The notes: a model not told the origin generated them from the sequence alone. A stretch of 64,000 bases of DNA from Pseudomonas sp. M30-35 (GCF_002163625.1 NZ_CP020892.1:4030001-4094000); one strand, 5' to 3'; numbered from the stretch's first letter, positions 44,245 to 54,926 are shown. A program made the numbers and translations.

Positions 44245-45645
44245 TTATTCCTCGGTTAGCAGGTGCAATTGCGCGGTGAATGCCGGCTCGTCATCCAGTT
44301 GGCGAAGGTCCAACCATAAGCTGTCATCGTCGATACGGCCGAGTACGGGAATCGGCAAGCAGCGCAGGTTTTCTTCGAGCCTGCGCAACGCGCGCCCACG
44401 CAGACGCTTGGATTGCAGCGGGCGAATGCAAATCGCCGCGCTGGGCAAGCGTGCAACTGGCTGCGCGCCGCTGCCGATCATGCCTAAAGCCGCTTGCACT
44501 GAAACTTGCCAGCCTTCGCCAAACTGCTGCGCGATCAGTGGGGCAATACGTTGTGCCTGAACCATGATTTCCGCCTGCGGGCGGCTAAGCAGACGCAAGC
44601 TGGTGAGGCGTTCCGCCAAAGTATCTGGGTCGCGATACAGATTGAGTACCGCTTCAAGCGCCGCCAAGGTCAGCTTATCAACCCGCAAGGCACGCTTTAG
44701 CGGGTTCTTTTTGATCTTGTTGATCAGCTCACGGCTGCCAAGAATCAAACCGGCTTGCGGGCCGCCCAGGAGTTTGTCGCCGCTGAAGGTGACGATATCC
44801 GCACCATCGCGCAGGGCCTCCTGCACGGTCGGCTCTTTGGGTAAGCCCCAGCGGGTCAGGTCAACCAGCGTGCCGCTACCCAGGTCTTCAAGCAGCGGCA
44901 GATTGTTGGCGTGGGCGATGTTTGCCAGCTCCGCCGTCGGAACGCTGGCGGTAAAACCTTGCACGCTGTAGTTGCTGGTGTGTACGCGCATCAGCAAGCC
45001 GGTGCGCGGGTTAATCACCGCCTCGTAGTCGCGGGCGTGGGTGCGATTGGTGGTGCCGACTTCAACCAGTTTTACCCCGGCGCGCGACATGATGTCGGGA
45101 ATGCGAAACGCGCCACCAATCTCGATCAACTCACCGCGTGAGATCACCCCTTCCTTGCGAGCGCCCAGACTGTTGAGGCTGAGCAATACCGCTGCGGCGT
45201 TGTTGTTGACCACGGTCACCGCTTCGGCGCCGGTCAGCTCGCGGATTAAACCGGTGATCAAGTCATCACGGTCGCCGCGTTTGCCGGTGGCGAGATCAAA
45301 CTCAAGATTGAGCGGATAACGTGCTGCGAGGCTGACCGCCTCGATGGCTTCTTCCGGCAGTAAGGCGCGGCCAAGATTAGTGTGCAACACGGTGCCCGTG
45401 AGGTTGAACACCCGGCGAATTTTACTCGCGTGCTGCGCAGCAAGACGCTCACCAACACGCCCGGCCAGCACCGCCTCGCTGAGTTCAATGGCGGCCAGAG
45501 CGCCACTTTGCGCAGGCTCACGTAACTCATCGAGTAAGTCGCGAAGGGTTTTGAGCATGGCTTCGCGGCCATAGCGTTGTTGCAATGGCGCAATTGCCGG
45601 GCTGCGCAGCAAGCGGTCGACTGAAGGTAGACGAGCGGCCGTCAT
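44245..45645 (-). CDS. selA: L-seryl-tRNA(Sec) selenium transferase SelA
   Basis: A 466-residue PLP enzyme (E. coli 463) that converts Ser-tRNA-Sec to Sec-tRNA-Sec using selenophosphate. It has '[24 protein letters not shown]', '[13 protein letters not shown]' and the PLP-lysine motif '[17 protein letters not shown]'. The C-terminal '[17 protein letters not shown]' is typical. ATG 45645 has AAGGA six bases before it. It lies between fdhE and selB in the same run. Confidence 0.95.
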   Translation of the reverse strand: MTAARLPSVDRLLRSPAIAPLQQRYGREAMLKTLRDLLDELREPAQSGALAAIELSEAVLAGRVGERLAAQHASKIRRVFNLTGTVLHTNLGRALLPEEAIEAVSLAARYPLNLEFDLATGKRGDRDDLITGLIRELTGAEAVTVVNNNAAAVLLSLNSLGARKEGVISRGELIEIGGAFRIPDIMSRAGVKLVEVGTTNRTHARDYEAVINPRTGLLMRVHTSNYSVQGFTASVPTAELANIAHANNLPLLEDLGSGTLVDLTRWGLPKEPTVQEALRDGADIVTFSGDKLLGGPQAGLILGSRELINKIKKNPLKRALRVDKLTLAALEAVLNLYRDPDTLAERLTSLRLLSRPQAEIMVQAQRIAPLIAQQFGEGWQVSVQAALGMIGSGAQPVARLPSAAICIRPLQSKRLRGRALRRLEENLRCLPIPVLGRIDDDSLWLDLRQLDDEPAFTAQLHLLTEE

Positions 45646-45686
45646 CAAGCGTCCTTAACGTAGGGGTCACACCTCAGTGTAGGCTC

Positions 45687-46616
45687 TCATTCTGCGCCGG
45701 GGGCAAGCAAGAGATTTGGCGCCCGGCGCATATAACCGGCCTCCGCGACCATCATATCCAGATCAAGGCTGGCCAGATCATCGGCCAAAGCCTCAGCCTC
45801 GCTGTCGTATTCGAGGTAGAAGTGTTTCAAGTAGCCTTGACAATTCGGGCAAACCTCTGCACGAATGGGCGCCGCCTCTGGCTTTGCATCATCACGCTGA
45901 CGCGACAGGTAAGCGAGTTGCTTGCTCTCTTCACAGTGGCTGCATTTAACCCGCACGTAATGCCACTCACATGAGCACAGCGAACAGGTCAGATAACGTA
46001 ATCCAATCTGCTTGCCGCGATGACGAATCATGCCGGCAACAGGCGGCGAGCCACAGGCTGGGCACTGGGTGCAGCTTTCACGCTCAGACAAGGTGCCTTC
46101 GGGCAACGCCAGCAGCCAATGACTAAACGCCACCTGCAGCCCAGCACCGAGAAATGGCACCACGGCGGCGGGCAGCAAATCAAACTGGCCGCTTAACAGG
46201 TTTACCGCCCATGCCTTGCGCTGACCGCTGTCCGCTTGCGCCAACTGTTGCAGCGCCGCAGTAACCGCTGGGTTGTCTTGCACGCTGAACTGCTCAAGCA
46301 CTTTATCCAGCGCTTGCAGCCAATCATCGCCACGTACCAATGCTTCGAACGCGAGCGGCGGCATGCGATGTTCGCGGCTTAGATCCAACGCACGTTGGTC
46401 TGGCCCCGGCAATGCAGGCAGCGTCGCGAGCGCACGATGTTGTGCTTCGCAAAGCTGCGCCATAAGCAGCAGATAACCGCTCAGTGGATGGTTCTGCGCG
46501 AGGGTTTTAAAGCGCTCGGCACGGCGCTGAAATAATGATGGGGTACAAGGATTGAGAAACGGTGGGATGTTTGCCGACGCTTCGATTTCGCCGCGCTCTA
46601 ATATTCTGCCTGACAC
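45687..46616 (-). CDS. fdhE: Formate dehydrogenase accessory protein FdhE
   Basis: A 309-residue iron-binding rubredoxin-like protein needed for assembly of respiratory formate dehydrogenases. The start is taken as GTG 46616, giving 'SGRILERGEIEASANIPPFLNP' with AAGGAG eight bases before; this yields exactly the E. coli length. Cys pairs occur at 'CTQCPACGSPP', 'LTCSLCSCEWHYVRVKCSHC' and 'VCPNCQG'. The earlier ATG 46634 would place the ribosome site inside the gene. Confidence 0.92.
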   Translation of the reverse strand: MSGRILERGEIEASANIPPFLNPCTPSLFQRRAERFKTLAQNHPLSGYLLLMAQLCEAQHRALATLPALPGPDQRALDLSREHRMPPLAFEALVRGDDWLQALDKVLEQFSVQDNPAVTAALQQLAQADSGQRKAWAVNLLSGQFDLLPAAVVPFLGAGLQVAFSHWLLALPEGTLSERESCTQCPACGSPPVAGMIRHRGKQIGLRYLTCSLCSCEWHYVRVKCSHCEESKQLAYLSRQRDDAKPEAAPIRAEVCPNCQGYLKHFYLEYDSEAEALADDLASLDLDMMVAEAGYMRRAPNLLLAPGAE

Positions 46617-46714
46617 GCAGGACTCCTTTCGCAAAACAGCTTAATGAGTGCAGTCGCAACTCAATATAAAAGCGAGCGCCATGCGAGTGCAATGCACCCG
46701 CATGCCACCTTGGC

Positions 46715-47344
46715 TCAATGTTTGTTCTCGCCCTTCTCGACCTCTTTATACCAAAGGCTGTGATGCTTGCGCGCCCAGCCTTTGCTAACCCAACCGGTGA
46801 GCATCGCCCCGACCGAGCCTTTGACCCAGATACCGGCGTAAATATGCACAATAATGCTGATAATCAGCACCAGCGCAGCCACCGCATGCAGCAGCACAGA
46901 CAAACGAATTATGTCGATGCCAAACAGGTAGCTAAAGTACTCGCGCCAGATCACTAAACCCGTCACCAGCAATAGCAACATGCACACCAGCAACACCCAG
47001 AACAGCAACTTCTGGCCGCCGTTGTAGCGACCGACTTCAGGCATATTGCCTTCGCGATTCGCCATCACATCACCCGCTTGCTTGAGCCACTGCACGTCCC
47101 TTTTATGGATCATGTTATGGCTCATGAAGCGCATCACCAGCCATATAAAAAACAGGAACATGGCGATGCCGATAAACGGATGCAAGATTCGCGTCCACAC
47201 CCCGCCACCAAACAGATGACTCAGCCAGAACAACGCCGGGTGGAACAGCGCCAAGCCAGATAAACCAGCAAGGACAAATAGAATCGCGACCGCCCAATGA
47301 TTGCTGCGCTCGCCTGCGGTGTAACGTTGGATGTCATGTCTCAT
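46715..47344 (-). CDS. fdnI: Formate dehydrogenase-N, cytochrome b556 subunit
   Basis: A 209-residue inner-membrane cytochrome b (gamma subunit) passing electrons from FdnH to menaquinone. Four helices are visible with haem-ligand His residues in 'RSNHWAVAILFVLAGLSG', 'RILHPFIGIAMF', 'LLHAVAALVLI' and 'ISIIVHIYAGIWVKG'. ATG 47344 follows GAGGGAGTCAAC; the upstream frame to 47368 is only a short extension. Confidence 0.92.
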   Translation of the reverse strand: MRHDIQRYTAGERSNHWAVAILFVLAGLSGLALFHPALFWLSHLFGGGVWTRILHPFIGIAMFLFFIWLVMRFMSHNMIHKRDVQWLKQAGDVMANREGNMPEVGRYNGGQKLLFWVLLVCMLLLLVTGLVIWREYFSYLFGIDIIRLSVLLHAVAALVLIISIIVHIYAGIWVKGSVGAMLTGWVSKGWARKHHSLWYKEVEKGENKH

Positions 47345-47402
47345 GTTGACTCCCTCGAACCTCTGCATCGACCTGCGCCGTTGCAGAGGTTGATCATTTC
47401 AC

Positions 47403-48332
47403 TCAGCGCGGAGCTTTAGGGTCGAATTCATGCACCGTTGGATCAACCTTGTGCACGGCCGTGTCGACAGCTGCAGGATGTTCGTCCTCTTCAACCACGT
47501 TGCGCCCAACACGCAAGTAGTGGAAGAAGCCGACCAATACAGTTGCGCCCATTGCCAGTAAACCCAAAGGCTTCGCCACGCCTTTCCAGACCTGAACCAT
47601 CGGATTGATGGCAGGGTCCGCAGGCAAGCCGGAGTACAACGCTGGCTTGTCAGCATGGTGCAGCACATACATCACATGGGTACCGCCAACACCTGGCGGG
47701 TCATACAAACCGGCGTTTTCATAGCCACGTGATTTCAGGTCGACAATGCGCTCAGCGGCGTGATCCTTCATGTCTTCCTTGGTGCCGAAGACAATCGCGC
47801 CGGTTGGGCAGGTTTTAACGCAGGCCGGTTCCTGGCCGACACCAACACGGTCAGAACAGAGGCTGCATTTGTAGGCTTTGTTATCTTTTTTCGAGATACG
47901 CGGCACATCAAATGGACAACCCGTGATGCAATAACCGCAACCGATGCAGTGGTCCTGATTGAAGTCGACGATGCCGTTGGCGTACTGCACGATCGCCCCC
48001 GGGCTCGGGCACGCAGTCAGGCAACCGGGCTCGGCGCAGTGCATGCAGCCGTCCTTGCGAATCAACCATTCGAGCTTGCCCGCTTCGTCTTCGTGCTCGG
48101 CAAAGCGCATCAAGGTCCATGAGTCGGCGGTAAGGTCTGCCGGGCTTTCGTAGGTGCCGTGGTTATGGCCGACCTCGTCACGCAGGTCGTTCCATTCCGA
48201 GCACGCCACCTGGCAGGCTTTACAGCCAATGCACTTGGATACGTCGATGAGTTTTGCCACCTCGTCAATCTGCCGAATAGACGGCGAACTGGTTGTGGTG
48301 GCGGAGCGGGCGATGATGTCTTGAGTAGCCAT
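47403..48332 (-). CDS. fdnH: Formate dehydrogenase-N, iron-sulfur beta subunit
   Basis: A 309-residue electron-transfer subunit with four [4Fe-4S] clusters. The Cys motifs are '[15 protein letters not shown]', '[18 protein letters not shown]', '[16 protein letters not shown]' and '[20 protein letters not shown]'. A single C-terminal anchoring helix follows ('[17 protein letters not shown]'). It is exported with FdnG by the Tat pathway as a complex. The ATG follows TAGGAGCTGACGC, 10 bases after fdnG. Confidence 0.93.
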   Translation of the reverse strand: MATQDIIARSATTTSSPSIRQIDEVAKLIDVSKCIGCKACQVACSEWNDLRDEVGHNHGTYESPADLTADSWTLMRFAEHEDEAGKLEWLIRKDGCMHCAEPGCLTACPSPGAIVQYANGIVDFNQDHCIGCGYCITGCPFDVPRISKKDNKAYKCSLCSDRVGVGQEPACVKTCPTGAIVFGTKEDMKDHAAERIVDLKSRGYENAGLYDPPGVGGTHVMYVLHHADKPALYSGLPADPAINPMVQVWKGVAKPLGLLAMGATVLVGFFHYLRVGRNVVEEDEHPAAVDTAVHKVDPTVHEFDPKAPR

Positions 48333-48342
48333 GCGTCAGCTC

Positions 48343-51300
48343 CTATGCCTTTTCCACGTTAACGAGGAAGGACTTGAACTCCGGCGTTTGCGTGTTGGCA
48401 TCACCTACGAAGGGGGTCAAGGTGTTAGTCAGATAACCATTGCGCGCCACACCGGAGAAACCCCAGTGAATCGGGATTCCGATTTGGTGCACGGTTTTAC
48501 CATCAACCGTCAGTGGCTTGAGGCGCTTGGTGACCACCGCAACCGCCTTGATGTAGCCACGGTTGCTCGATACCTTGACCCAGTCGCCAGCGGCGATACC
48601 CAACTCTTTACCCAACACCTCGCTCATTTCCACGAACTGCTCGGGCTGCACAATCGCGTTCAGGCGGCAGTGCTTGGTCCAGAAGTGGAAGTGCTCAGTC
48701 AGCCGGTAAGTGGTCGCTGCATACGGGAAGTCAGCAGCGCTGCCAAACAGCTCCATATCACCCTTGAACACTCGCGCAGCCGGGTTGCTGGTGGCACGCG
48801 GGTCGTCAGGATGCAGCGGGTTGCGTCCAATCGGCGTTTCAAACGGCTCGTAGTGTTCCGGGAATGGGCCTTCAGCCATCTTGTCGACAGCAAAGAATCG
48901 CGCCACCCCTTCCGGGTTCATGATGAACGGATTCATCCCCGCCTCTGGTGGTGAGTCAGCCTTGAAGTCCGGCACATCGGCGCCGGTCCATGACTTGCCA
49001 TTCCAGAACACCAGCGGTTTTTTCAACCCTTGCCACGGCTGACCTGACACATCCGCAGACGCGCGGTTGTAGAGAATCCGCCGGTTAGCCGGCCACGACC
49101 AAGCCCAGCCGAGCGTTTGCCCGATACCGTATGGATCGGAGTTGTCACGCCGCGCCATCTGGTTGCCCTGCTGAGTCCAAGAGCCGCAGAACAACCAACA
49201 CCCACTGGAGGTGCTGCCGTCGGCGCGCAATTGAGCGAAGCCTGCCAACTGATCACCGCCTTTAACCAGCAATGCACCGGTTGCAGGGTCGGTCAGATCG
49301 GTTATCGCTTTGCCTGAATATTCCTTGGCGAGCTCTTCAGCCGACGGCTCATCCGGCTGCAAATATGGCCAGTCGAGATTAAGGATTGGGTCCGGGAATT
49401 TACCGCCGTCCTTGGAGTACTTCTCACGCAAGCGGTGATACAAACCCGCCATGATCTGGATGTCAGTTCGTGCTTTGCCCGGTGGCTCGGCACCCTTCCA
49501 GTGCCACTGCAGCCAACGGCCACTGTTTACCAGCGAGCCATCTTCCTCAGCGAAGCATGAGGTTGGCAGGCGGAACACTTCGGTCTGAATATCCGCAGTA
49601 TTAACGTCGTTGAACTCATCAACGTTACGCCAGAACTCAGAGGTCTCTGTCGCCAGCGGATCCATGATTACCAGGTACTTAAGCTTGGCCAGCGCCGCCC
49701 CAATCTTGGCCTTGTTCGGGAACGAGGCAATCGGATTGAAACCCTGACAAAAGTAACCGTTGACCTTGCCCTGGTACATCATGTCGAAGACTTTCAGTAC
49801 GTCGTAACCCGGTCCTGGCGCATCGAGTTTAGGCAGCCAGTCGTAGCCCCAGTTATTTTCAGCGCTGACATTTTTGCCGTACCAGGCCTTCATCAGGCTG
49901 ACATGGAACTTCTCGTAATTCTGCCAGTACGAAAGTTGTCCCGGACGCAGTGGTTTACTGGTGCGCTTGGCAATGTAGCCCGCGTAGTCCTGCTCGGCAT
50001 CGCCAGGCAGCGTCAGGTAGCCCGGTAGCAAGTTCGAAAGCAAGCCCAGGTCAGTCAGCCCTTGGATATTGGAGTGACCGCGCAAGGCGTTCATGCCACC
50101 ACCCGGCATACCAATATTGCCCAACAGCAACTGCACCATGGCGCCAGCACGGATCATCTGCGAGCCCGTTGAATGCTGGGTCCAGCCGAGCGCGTACATG
50201 ATGGTCATGACTTTGCCCGGCGCCGAAGTTTCGGCGATGGTCTCCCAGACCTGCATCATCTGGGTTTTCGGCGTGCCGCAAATGCTGCTGACCATATCCG
50301 GCGTGTACCGGCTGTAATGCTTTTTCAACAGGTTGAACACGCAGCGCGGATGGCTCAGGGTTGGGTCAACTTTGGCGAAACCGTCTTCTCCAACCTCGTA
50401 GCCCCAGCCAGACTTATCTGGATAGCCGCGCTTGGATTCGTCGTAGCCACTGAAGAAGCCCGCCTCGAAATCATAACCTTCGCGCACAATAAAACTGACG
50501 TCGGTGTAGTTACGGACGTACTCGTGCTGATACTTGTCGTTTGCGATCAGGTAGTAAATCAACCCGCCGAGGAAGGCGATGTCCGAGCCGGTACGAATAG
50601 GCGCGTACAGGTCTGCCACCGATGCGGAACGGGTAAAGCGCGGATCGACCACAATCAGCTTGGCGTTGTTATGCGCCTTGGCTTCGGTCACCCATTTGAA
50701 GCCACACGGGTGAGCTTCAGCAGCGTTGCCGCCCATAATCAAAACCAGATCGGCATTCTTGATGTCGGTCCAGTGATTGGTCATGGCGCCGCGGCCAAAC
50801 GTCGGGGCAAGACTTGCCACCGTCGGGCCGTGTCAGACACGTGCTTGGTTATCGAATCCTAATATGCCGAGTGAACGCACCACTTTGTGAGTGATGTAAC
50901 CCGCTTCGTTGGACGATGCCGACGCGGCGAGAAAACCGGTGCTCAACCAACGGTTAACCCGTTGGCCTTGCTCATTGGTTTCAATGAAGTTGGCATCACG
51001 ATCCGCCTTCATATGCCTGGCGATCCGCTCCAGCGCAGTGTCCCACTCAATGTCTATCCACTCGTTGGAGCCCGCTTCACGCACTTGCGGGGACTTCAAG
51101 CGGCTTTCACTGTGCACGAAGTCGAGCAGCCCAGCGCCTTTAGGGCACAGTGTGCCGCGATTGACGGGGTGATCCGAGTCGCCTTCGATATGGATGATGT
51201 TTTGCGCGACATTTTTAGCGGCGTCGCCCTGGCTGTACATAATCAGGCCGCAACCGACCGAGCAGTATGGACAGGTGTTGCGCGTCTCGATCGTACGCGC

Positions 51301-51423
51301 CAGCTTGAAATGGCGTATCTGGTCGGCATAGGCATTGGGAGGTGCGACCCCCAAAGCCACGAGGCTCGACGTTCCAAGGCCTACGGCGCAGACCTTGAAG
51401 AACTGTCGACGATTCATATCCAT
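48343..51423 (-). CDS. fdnG: Formate dehydrogenase-N, selenocysteine-containing alpha subunit
   Basis: A 1026-residue molybdopterin catalytic subunit oxidising formate in the periplasm. The Tat signal NRRQFFK is near residue 4. The [4Fe-4S] motif is 'CPYCSVGCGLIMYS', and the active-site stretch is 'FDNQARVUHGPTVASLAPTFG', where U is an in-frame TGA at 50833-50835 (codon 197; E. coli FdnG uses 196). Further landmarks are 'GSDIAFLGGLIYYL' and 'KHCRLNAIVQPEQFVEMS'. Simple translation would split it at the TGA into 196- and 825-residue pieces. It is the first gene of fdnGHI-fdhE-selA-selB. Confidence 0.95.
50800..50835 (-). promoter_or_regulatory. Bacterial SECIS element in fdnG
   Basis: Immediately after the TGA (50833-50835) the mRNA can fold a hairpin with upper stem GGCA/UGCC closing the loop AGUCU. 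Like E. coli fdnG/fdhF, a U is at position 17 counted from the UGA (50819) just before the upper stem, and a GUCU core is in the loop. This is the expected SelB binding site. Confidence 0.8.
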
Positions 51424-51545
51424 CGTGATTCTCCTGCATCAGGCAGTTGTCGTCCCGATACATTGCCGGAACGTAGCACGATGAAGACTAGCTGGTGCGT
51501 AACTTTTTGCCAGCAGGCGACAGAACTTTTGTTCTGCGATCCATG

Positions 51546-54299
51546 CTAAATACTGGAATTTGAAACCGGCGGCAGCAGAATGCTAAAACACGCGCCATCC
51601 TCGCGATTAAAAGCCCTTAACTGCCCGCCCATTTGCTCGATAATGCCAAAGCTTACCGACAACCCCAAACCCGTGCCTTTGCCCGCCGGTTTGGTGGTGA
51701 AAAACGGTTCGAAGATTCGCTCAAGCAAGCGCGGCTCAATTCCCCCTGCGTTGTCCTGCACCTCAATCAACACGCCTTCTGGCAATAACGTGGCAGACAA
51801 CGCAATACGCGGCGCAAACTCAGGCTCGCGTTCAAGACGCGAAAACAGCGCATCGCGGGCATTGACCATCAGGTTGATCAACACCTGCTCAAGTTGATCG
51901 CCGTGACCGCTGACCTTGACCGCAAAATCTACCGGCTCAAAATGCAGCTCGACACCTTTGCCCAATAAACCATCGCGTAGCAGCGACATGGCGCCTTCTA
52001 TTGACTGTATCGGATCAAACAACGCATGTTCCGCCTCGGAACGGCGCCCAAACACCCGCATATGATCGACAATTCGCGCCGCACGCAGTACCTGCGCCTC
52101 AATCCGCTTCAGCTTGTCTTGCAGGTATTCGGCAGGCACGTCACCACCCGCGATGCGCTTGAGGGTGTTGGCCACAGCCATGCGCATCACATTCAGCGGC
52201 TGGTTCAACTCATGGGCCATACCGGTCGCCATCTCGCCAAGCGTGGCCATCTTGGCGCCTTGAAACAGTTGCTGCTGAGCTTTACGCACGTCGGTGTTGT
52301 CACGCCCAACGGCCTGCACTTCGAGCAGGCGTCCTTGCTCATCAAAAATCCCACGATCCGCCCAAACCCACCAGGCATGCTCACGCCCCGGCAACTGCAT
52401 GCATATTTCAGCGGTGCTAATCGGGCTCTCAGGCGTAAGACCAAGCAGGCGTTGTGCAAAGGCATCTCGCTGTTCGGTAGATAACCACTCGCCAAGGTTG
52501 GCACCAATAAGCTGCTCAGTGCTGCGCTCCAGATAATCCGCTAACGGCCGGTTGGCGAAGTTGAGCGTCAGGTCAGGCAGATAACGGCAAATCATTGCGG
52601 GCGAATCCTCGACCAGAATCCGGTAACGCTCTTCACTCTCACGGATACGTTCAGCGGCAAGCGTGGCTTCGGTAACGTCCAGCCACAGGCCAACAGCTTC
52701 ACGCGGCTGACCCAATTCATCGCGCAGTAATTTCGACTCATCCAGCAACCAGTGATAGTTGCCTTGACGGTCACGCAGCCGATAGCGACAACTGACCGAG
52801 CCGCTACGCAGCAACTGCCGTGCGCGATTGAAGAAGCTTTCGTGGTCATCCGGATGGACTATTTCTGCGAGCAAACCCGCTTGCAATTCGGCCAGGCTCC
52901 AACCCAGCAAGGGCTGCAAACTGTCGCTGCAGAATTCCAGATTCAAAGCCCCATCGTTATAGCGCTGCACGTAAATCACCGCAGGCGCGCTGGCGATCAG
53001 ATTGCTTAAACGCTCATGCGCCTCCGAAGCTCTGGCTTGCTGCTCTTTGATATCGCTGATATCGATCAGGAAGCCATAAATACGCAGATTATTACCCGCC
53101 CCTTTGGCCAGGGCTTGCAGGCGATACCAGCTGTAACCGACAGCTTCATCAGCAACCTGCAATCGCAGGCACTGGATAAAACTCTGACCGCCAGCAATCA
53201 AACGATTAAGGCGCACGCGAAACTCATCACGGTCACCGGCATGAATGCGCTCAAGCCAAGCGGGCAATTCAAGCCCACCGGCAAGCTCGATACCAAGCGT
53301 AGAGGCGAGCTCCGGCGCCAATTGCAAGCGTTGATCAAGGCTGTTGAACTCCCACCAACCGGCACCTAACAATCCCTGCAACGCGCTTTGCCGGTCTTGC
53401 TGATGCGCCTGCTGCAGCGCTTGCAAACGCCCGGTCAAGGCGGCTCCAAGCGGGTCAAATAATCGCGTCCAGTCGGCGATCTGCAACGCCGGGGCATGCA
53501 ATTGAGCGTCAAAGCCTGCACAGAGTAGCCAGGCAGATGTAACCCCTTGATGCTGATACGGCGTAATAAAGCCAAGACCTTGAGGAAATAACACCTGAAG
53601 CCCGGGATGCTTGGTTAACGTCAGCGCGCTGAGCTGCTGTGGAGTGGCCTGATCCAAGTCGTCAAAGATCTTACCCAGTGCCTGGTCATCGCGCCAAACT
53701 TGGCTGTTATGCACATTTTGCTGAGCATAAACCCGCCAGTCGCCGGCCTTATCACGCAGGGCAATCGCTACGCTGGGGATACGTAACCTTTGGCGCAACT
53801 CGGATAAAACCTCGACCGTTGCGGACTGCAAACGCTCACCGGACTGATAACCCAGACGCTGAGCAAAGTCGGCGGCCTCGGTCAGTACATGGCGGCGCAG
53901 GTCACTGCTGCGAGCCTGCTCGACTAAATCAGACACATCCAATAGTTGCAGCAGCCAGCCTTCAGCGTGGGCTTGCAACCAGCCTCTGAGGGTTAAAACC
54001 GAGCCACCGCGCCCGTTGAAATCAAGTTCAAGCATCTGCTGTTGATAGCTTGGAATGTCGGCTGCCAAGGCCGAGCTTTTGCACAAATAATCATTTAGCG
54101 GATGTTGGGTTACAGGTATTGCCAAACGCGCGGCTAACGGCCCGGCGATACGCGTCACCAAGCCTTGAGTATCCAGGTAAATACTCAACCCAGCCGAACT
54201 TGGCGAGGTATTTACCAACGGCTGCGACTCTGCTTCAGCAGGCAGTTGATTGCTGGCGGGCAGATCATTTTTAGGGGTGAAACCGAACCAGCTCGCCAT
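51546..54299 (-). CDS. pprA: PAS-domain sensor histidine kinase, PprA-like
   Basis: A 917-residue cytosolic or peripheral kinase without membrane helices. An N-terminal region (1-300) contains PAS/GAF-like folds. Three PAS domains follow (about 300-420, 430-550, 555-675), then a dimerisation domain with His696 in 'GMAHELNQPLNVMRMAVA' and a C-terminal ATPase domain ('DNAGGIEPRLLERIFEPFFTTKPAGKGTGLGLS'). Length and neighbourhood (tadE, fppA, pprB) equal those of P. aeruginosa PprA, whose partner is PprB. It starts 9 bases after tadE. Stimulus unknown. Confidence 0.85.
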   Translation of the reverse strand: MASWFGFTPKNDLPASNQLPAEAESQPLVNTSPSSAGLSIYLDTQGLVTRIAGPLAARLAIPVTQHPLNDYLCKSSALAADIPSYQQQMLELDFNGRGGSVLTLRGWLQAHAEGWLLQLLDVSDLVEQARSSDLRRHVLTEAADFAQRLGYQSGERLQSATVEVLSELRQRLRIPSVAIALRDKAGDWRVYAQQNVHNSQVWRDDQALGKIFDDLDQATPQQLSALTLTKHPGLQVLFPQGLGFITPYQHQGVTSAWLLCAGFDAQLHAPALQIADWTRLFDPLGAALTGRLQALQQAHQQDRQSALQGLLGAGWWEFNSLDQRLQLAPELASTLGIELAGGLELPAWLERIHAGDRDEFRVRLNRLIAGGQSFIQCLRLQVADEAVGYSWYRLQALAKGAGNNLRIYGFLIDISDIKEQQARASEAHERLSNLIASAPAVIYVQRYNDGALNLEFCSDSLQPLLGWSLAELQAGLLAEIVHPDDHESFFNRARQLLRSGSVSCRYRLRDRQGNYHWLLDESKLLRDELGQPREAVGLWLDVTEATLAAERIRESEERYRILVEDSPAMICRYLPDLTLNFANRPLADYLERSTEQLIGANLGEWLSTEQRDAFAQRLLGLTPESPISTAEICMQLPGREHAWWVWADRGIFDEQGRLLEVQAVGRDNTDVRKAQQQLFQGAKMATLGEMATGMAHELNQPLNVMRMAVANTLKRIAGGDVPAEYLQDKLKRIEAQVLRAARIVDHMRVFGRRSEAEHALFDPIQSIEGAMSLLRDGLLGKGVELHFEPVDFAVKVSGHGDQLEQVLINLMVNARDALFSRLEREPEFAPRIALSATLLPEGVLIEVQDNAGGIEPRLLERIFEPFFTTKPAGKGTGLGLSVSFGIIEQMGGQLRAFNREDGACFSILLPPVSNSSI

Positions 54300-54308
54300 A
54301 GCCTTTCC

Positions 54309-54926
54309 TTAGTTATTCAGCTTGATGCTAGCTGTTGCAACAAGGTCATCCGGTAAGCTCGGCACTCGCCCAATACCTGGAATGACCAAAAACGGTACCA
54401 GTGGATGTGCGTTGTACGGGTAGCTGATGCGCACACTCATCACTCCATCGGCACCCGGTGCGGTGATAACGACCGCGACCAGGTCACGGGTTGAGTTGGG
54501 CATCCAACTCAATTGTTGATCAATCACATCTGACGCTTCTTGCTGGTAATCCGCCTGCCCCGGTACCAGCCCAACGGCTTGGCGCACCGCCTCGGCCGCG
54601 GCGTTGTTAAAAGACTGCATCATTAACAATGGCAGGCTATAACTGACGGTGCCGTAGAAAATTGCAAAAAACAGTACGAATACCAATGCGAACTCGATCG
54701 CGGCGGCCCCTTTCTGGCGGCGACCAAAAGCCCTTGGGAACCTCTGAAAAACTACTGCGCTAGGGATTACTGGGGCAGCCCGTGCTGCGTTGAAAAGCTG
54801 CTCAGAATGCTCATTTAGGGCAACTAAAGTCGAGCGCGACCCCGGTCGCTTCTTCGCATCTTTTCGCCTTGTACTCCCGTCGCTCGCTACCTTTTTCAGA
54901 GGCTCCCTTGTAATCATCTGTTGCAT
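54309..54926 (-). CDS. tadE: TadE-like pilus protein with in-frame MITE-derived insertion
   Basis: A minor pseudopilin of the Tad/Flp pilus. ATG 54926, behind GGAGGCATCGAAA, gives MQQMITR, then 58 residues encoded by a 170-bp repeat plus one 4-bp target copy, then 'AFGRRQKGAAAIEFALVFVLFFAIFYGTV', the TadE processing site and hydrophobic segment. Without the insert the protein would be 147 residues, the normal TadE size. Because 174 is divisible by three and the element has no stop in this frame, the gene stays open, with 205 residues. Whether the extended leader is still processed by the prepilin peptidase FppA is uncertain. An earlier ATG at 55019 lies in the promoter region. Confidence 0.85.
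   Translation of the reverse strand: MQQMITREPLKKVASDGSTRRKDAKKRPGSRSTLVALNEHSEQLFNAARAAPVIPSAVVFQRFPRAFGRRQKGAAAIEFALVFVLFFAIFYGTVSYSLPLLMMQSFNNAAAEAVRQAVGLVPGQADYQQEASDVIDQQLSWMPNSTRDLVAVVITAPGADGVMSVRISYPYNAHPLVPFLVIPGIGRVPSLPDDLVATASIKLNN
54733..54910 (-). mobile_element. MITE-like element inserted in tadE
   Basis: 170 bp (54737-54906) with terminal inverted repeats GGAGCCTCTGAAAAA and GGAACCTCTGAAAAA (14 of 15 match), flanked by the direct repeat CTTG (54733-54736 and 54907-54910). The interior matches the element at 14538-14720. No transposase is encoded, so it must be moved in trans. Removing it with one CTTG restores a standard TadE start. Confidence 0.87.

Noticed and set aside
50173..50862. 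229-residue plus-strand open frame opposite fdnG
   Set aside because: Antisense shadow of a highly conserved enzyme gene; no ribosome site or family resemblance.
48343..51423. TGA at 50833-50835 as a nonsense mutation or gene split
   Set aside because: The position is the known selenocysteine site of FdnG, a SECIS-like hairpin follows, and selA, selB and selC are adjacent.
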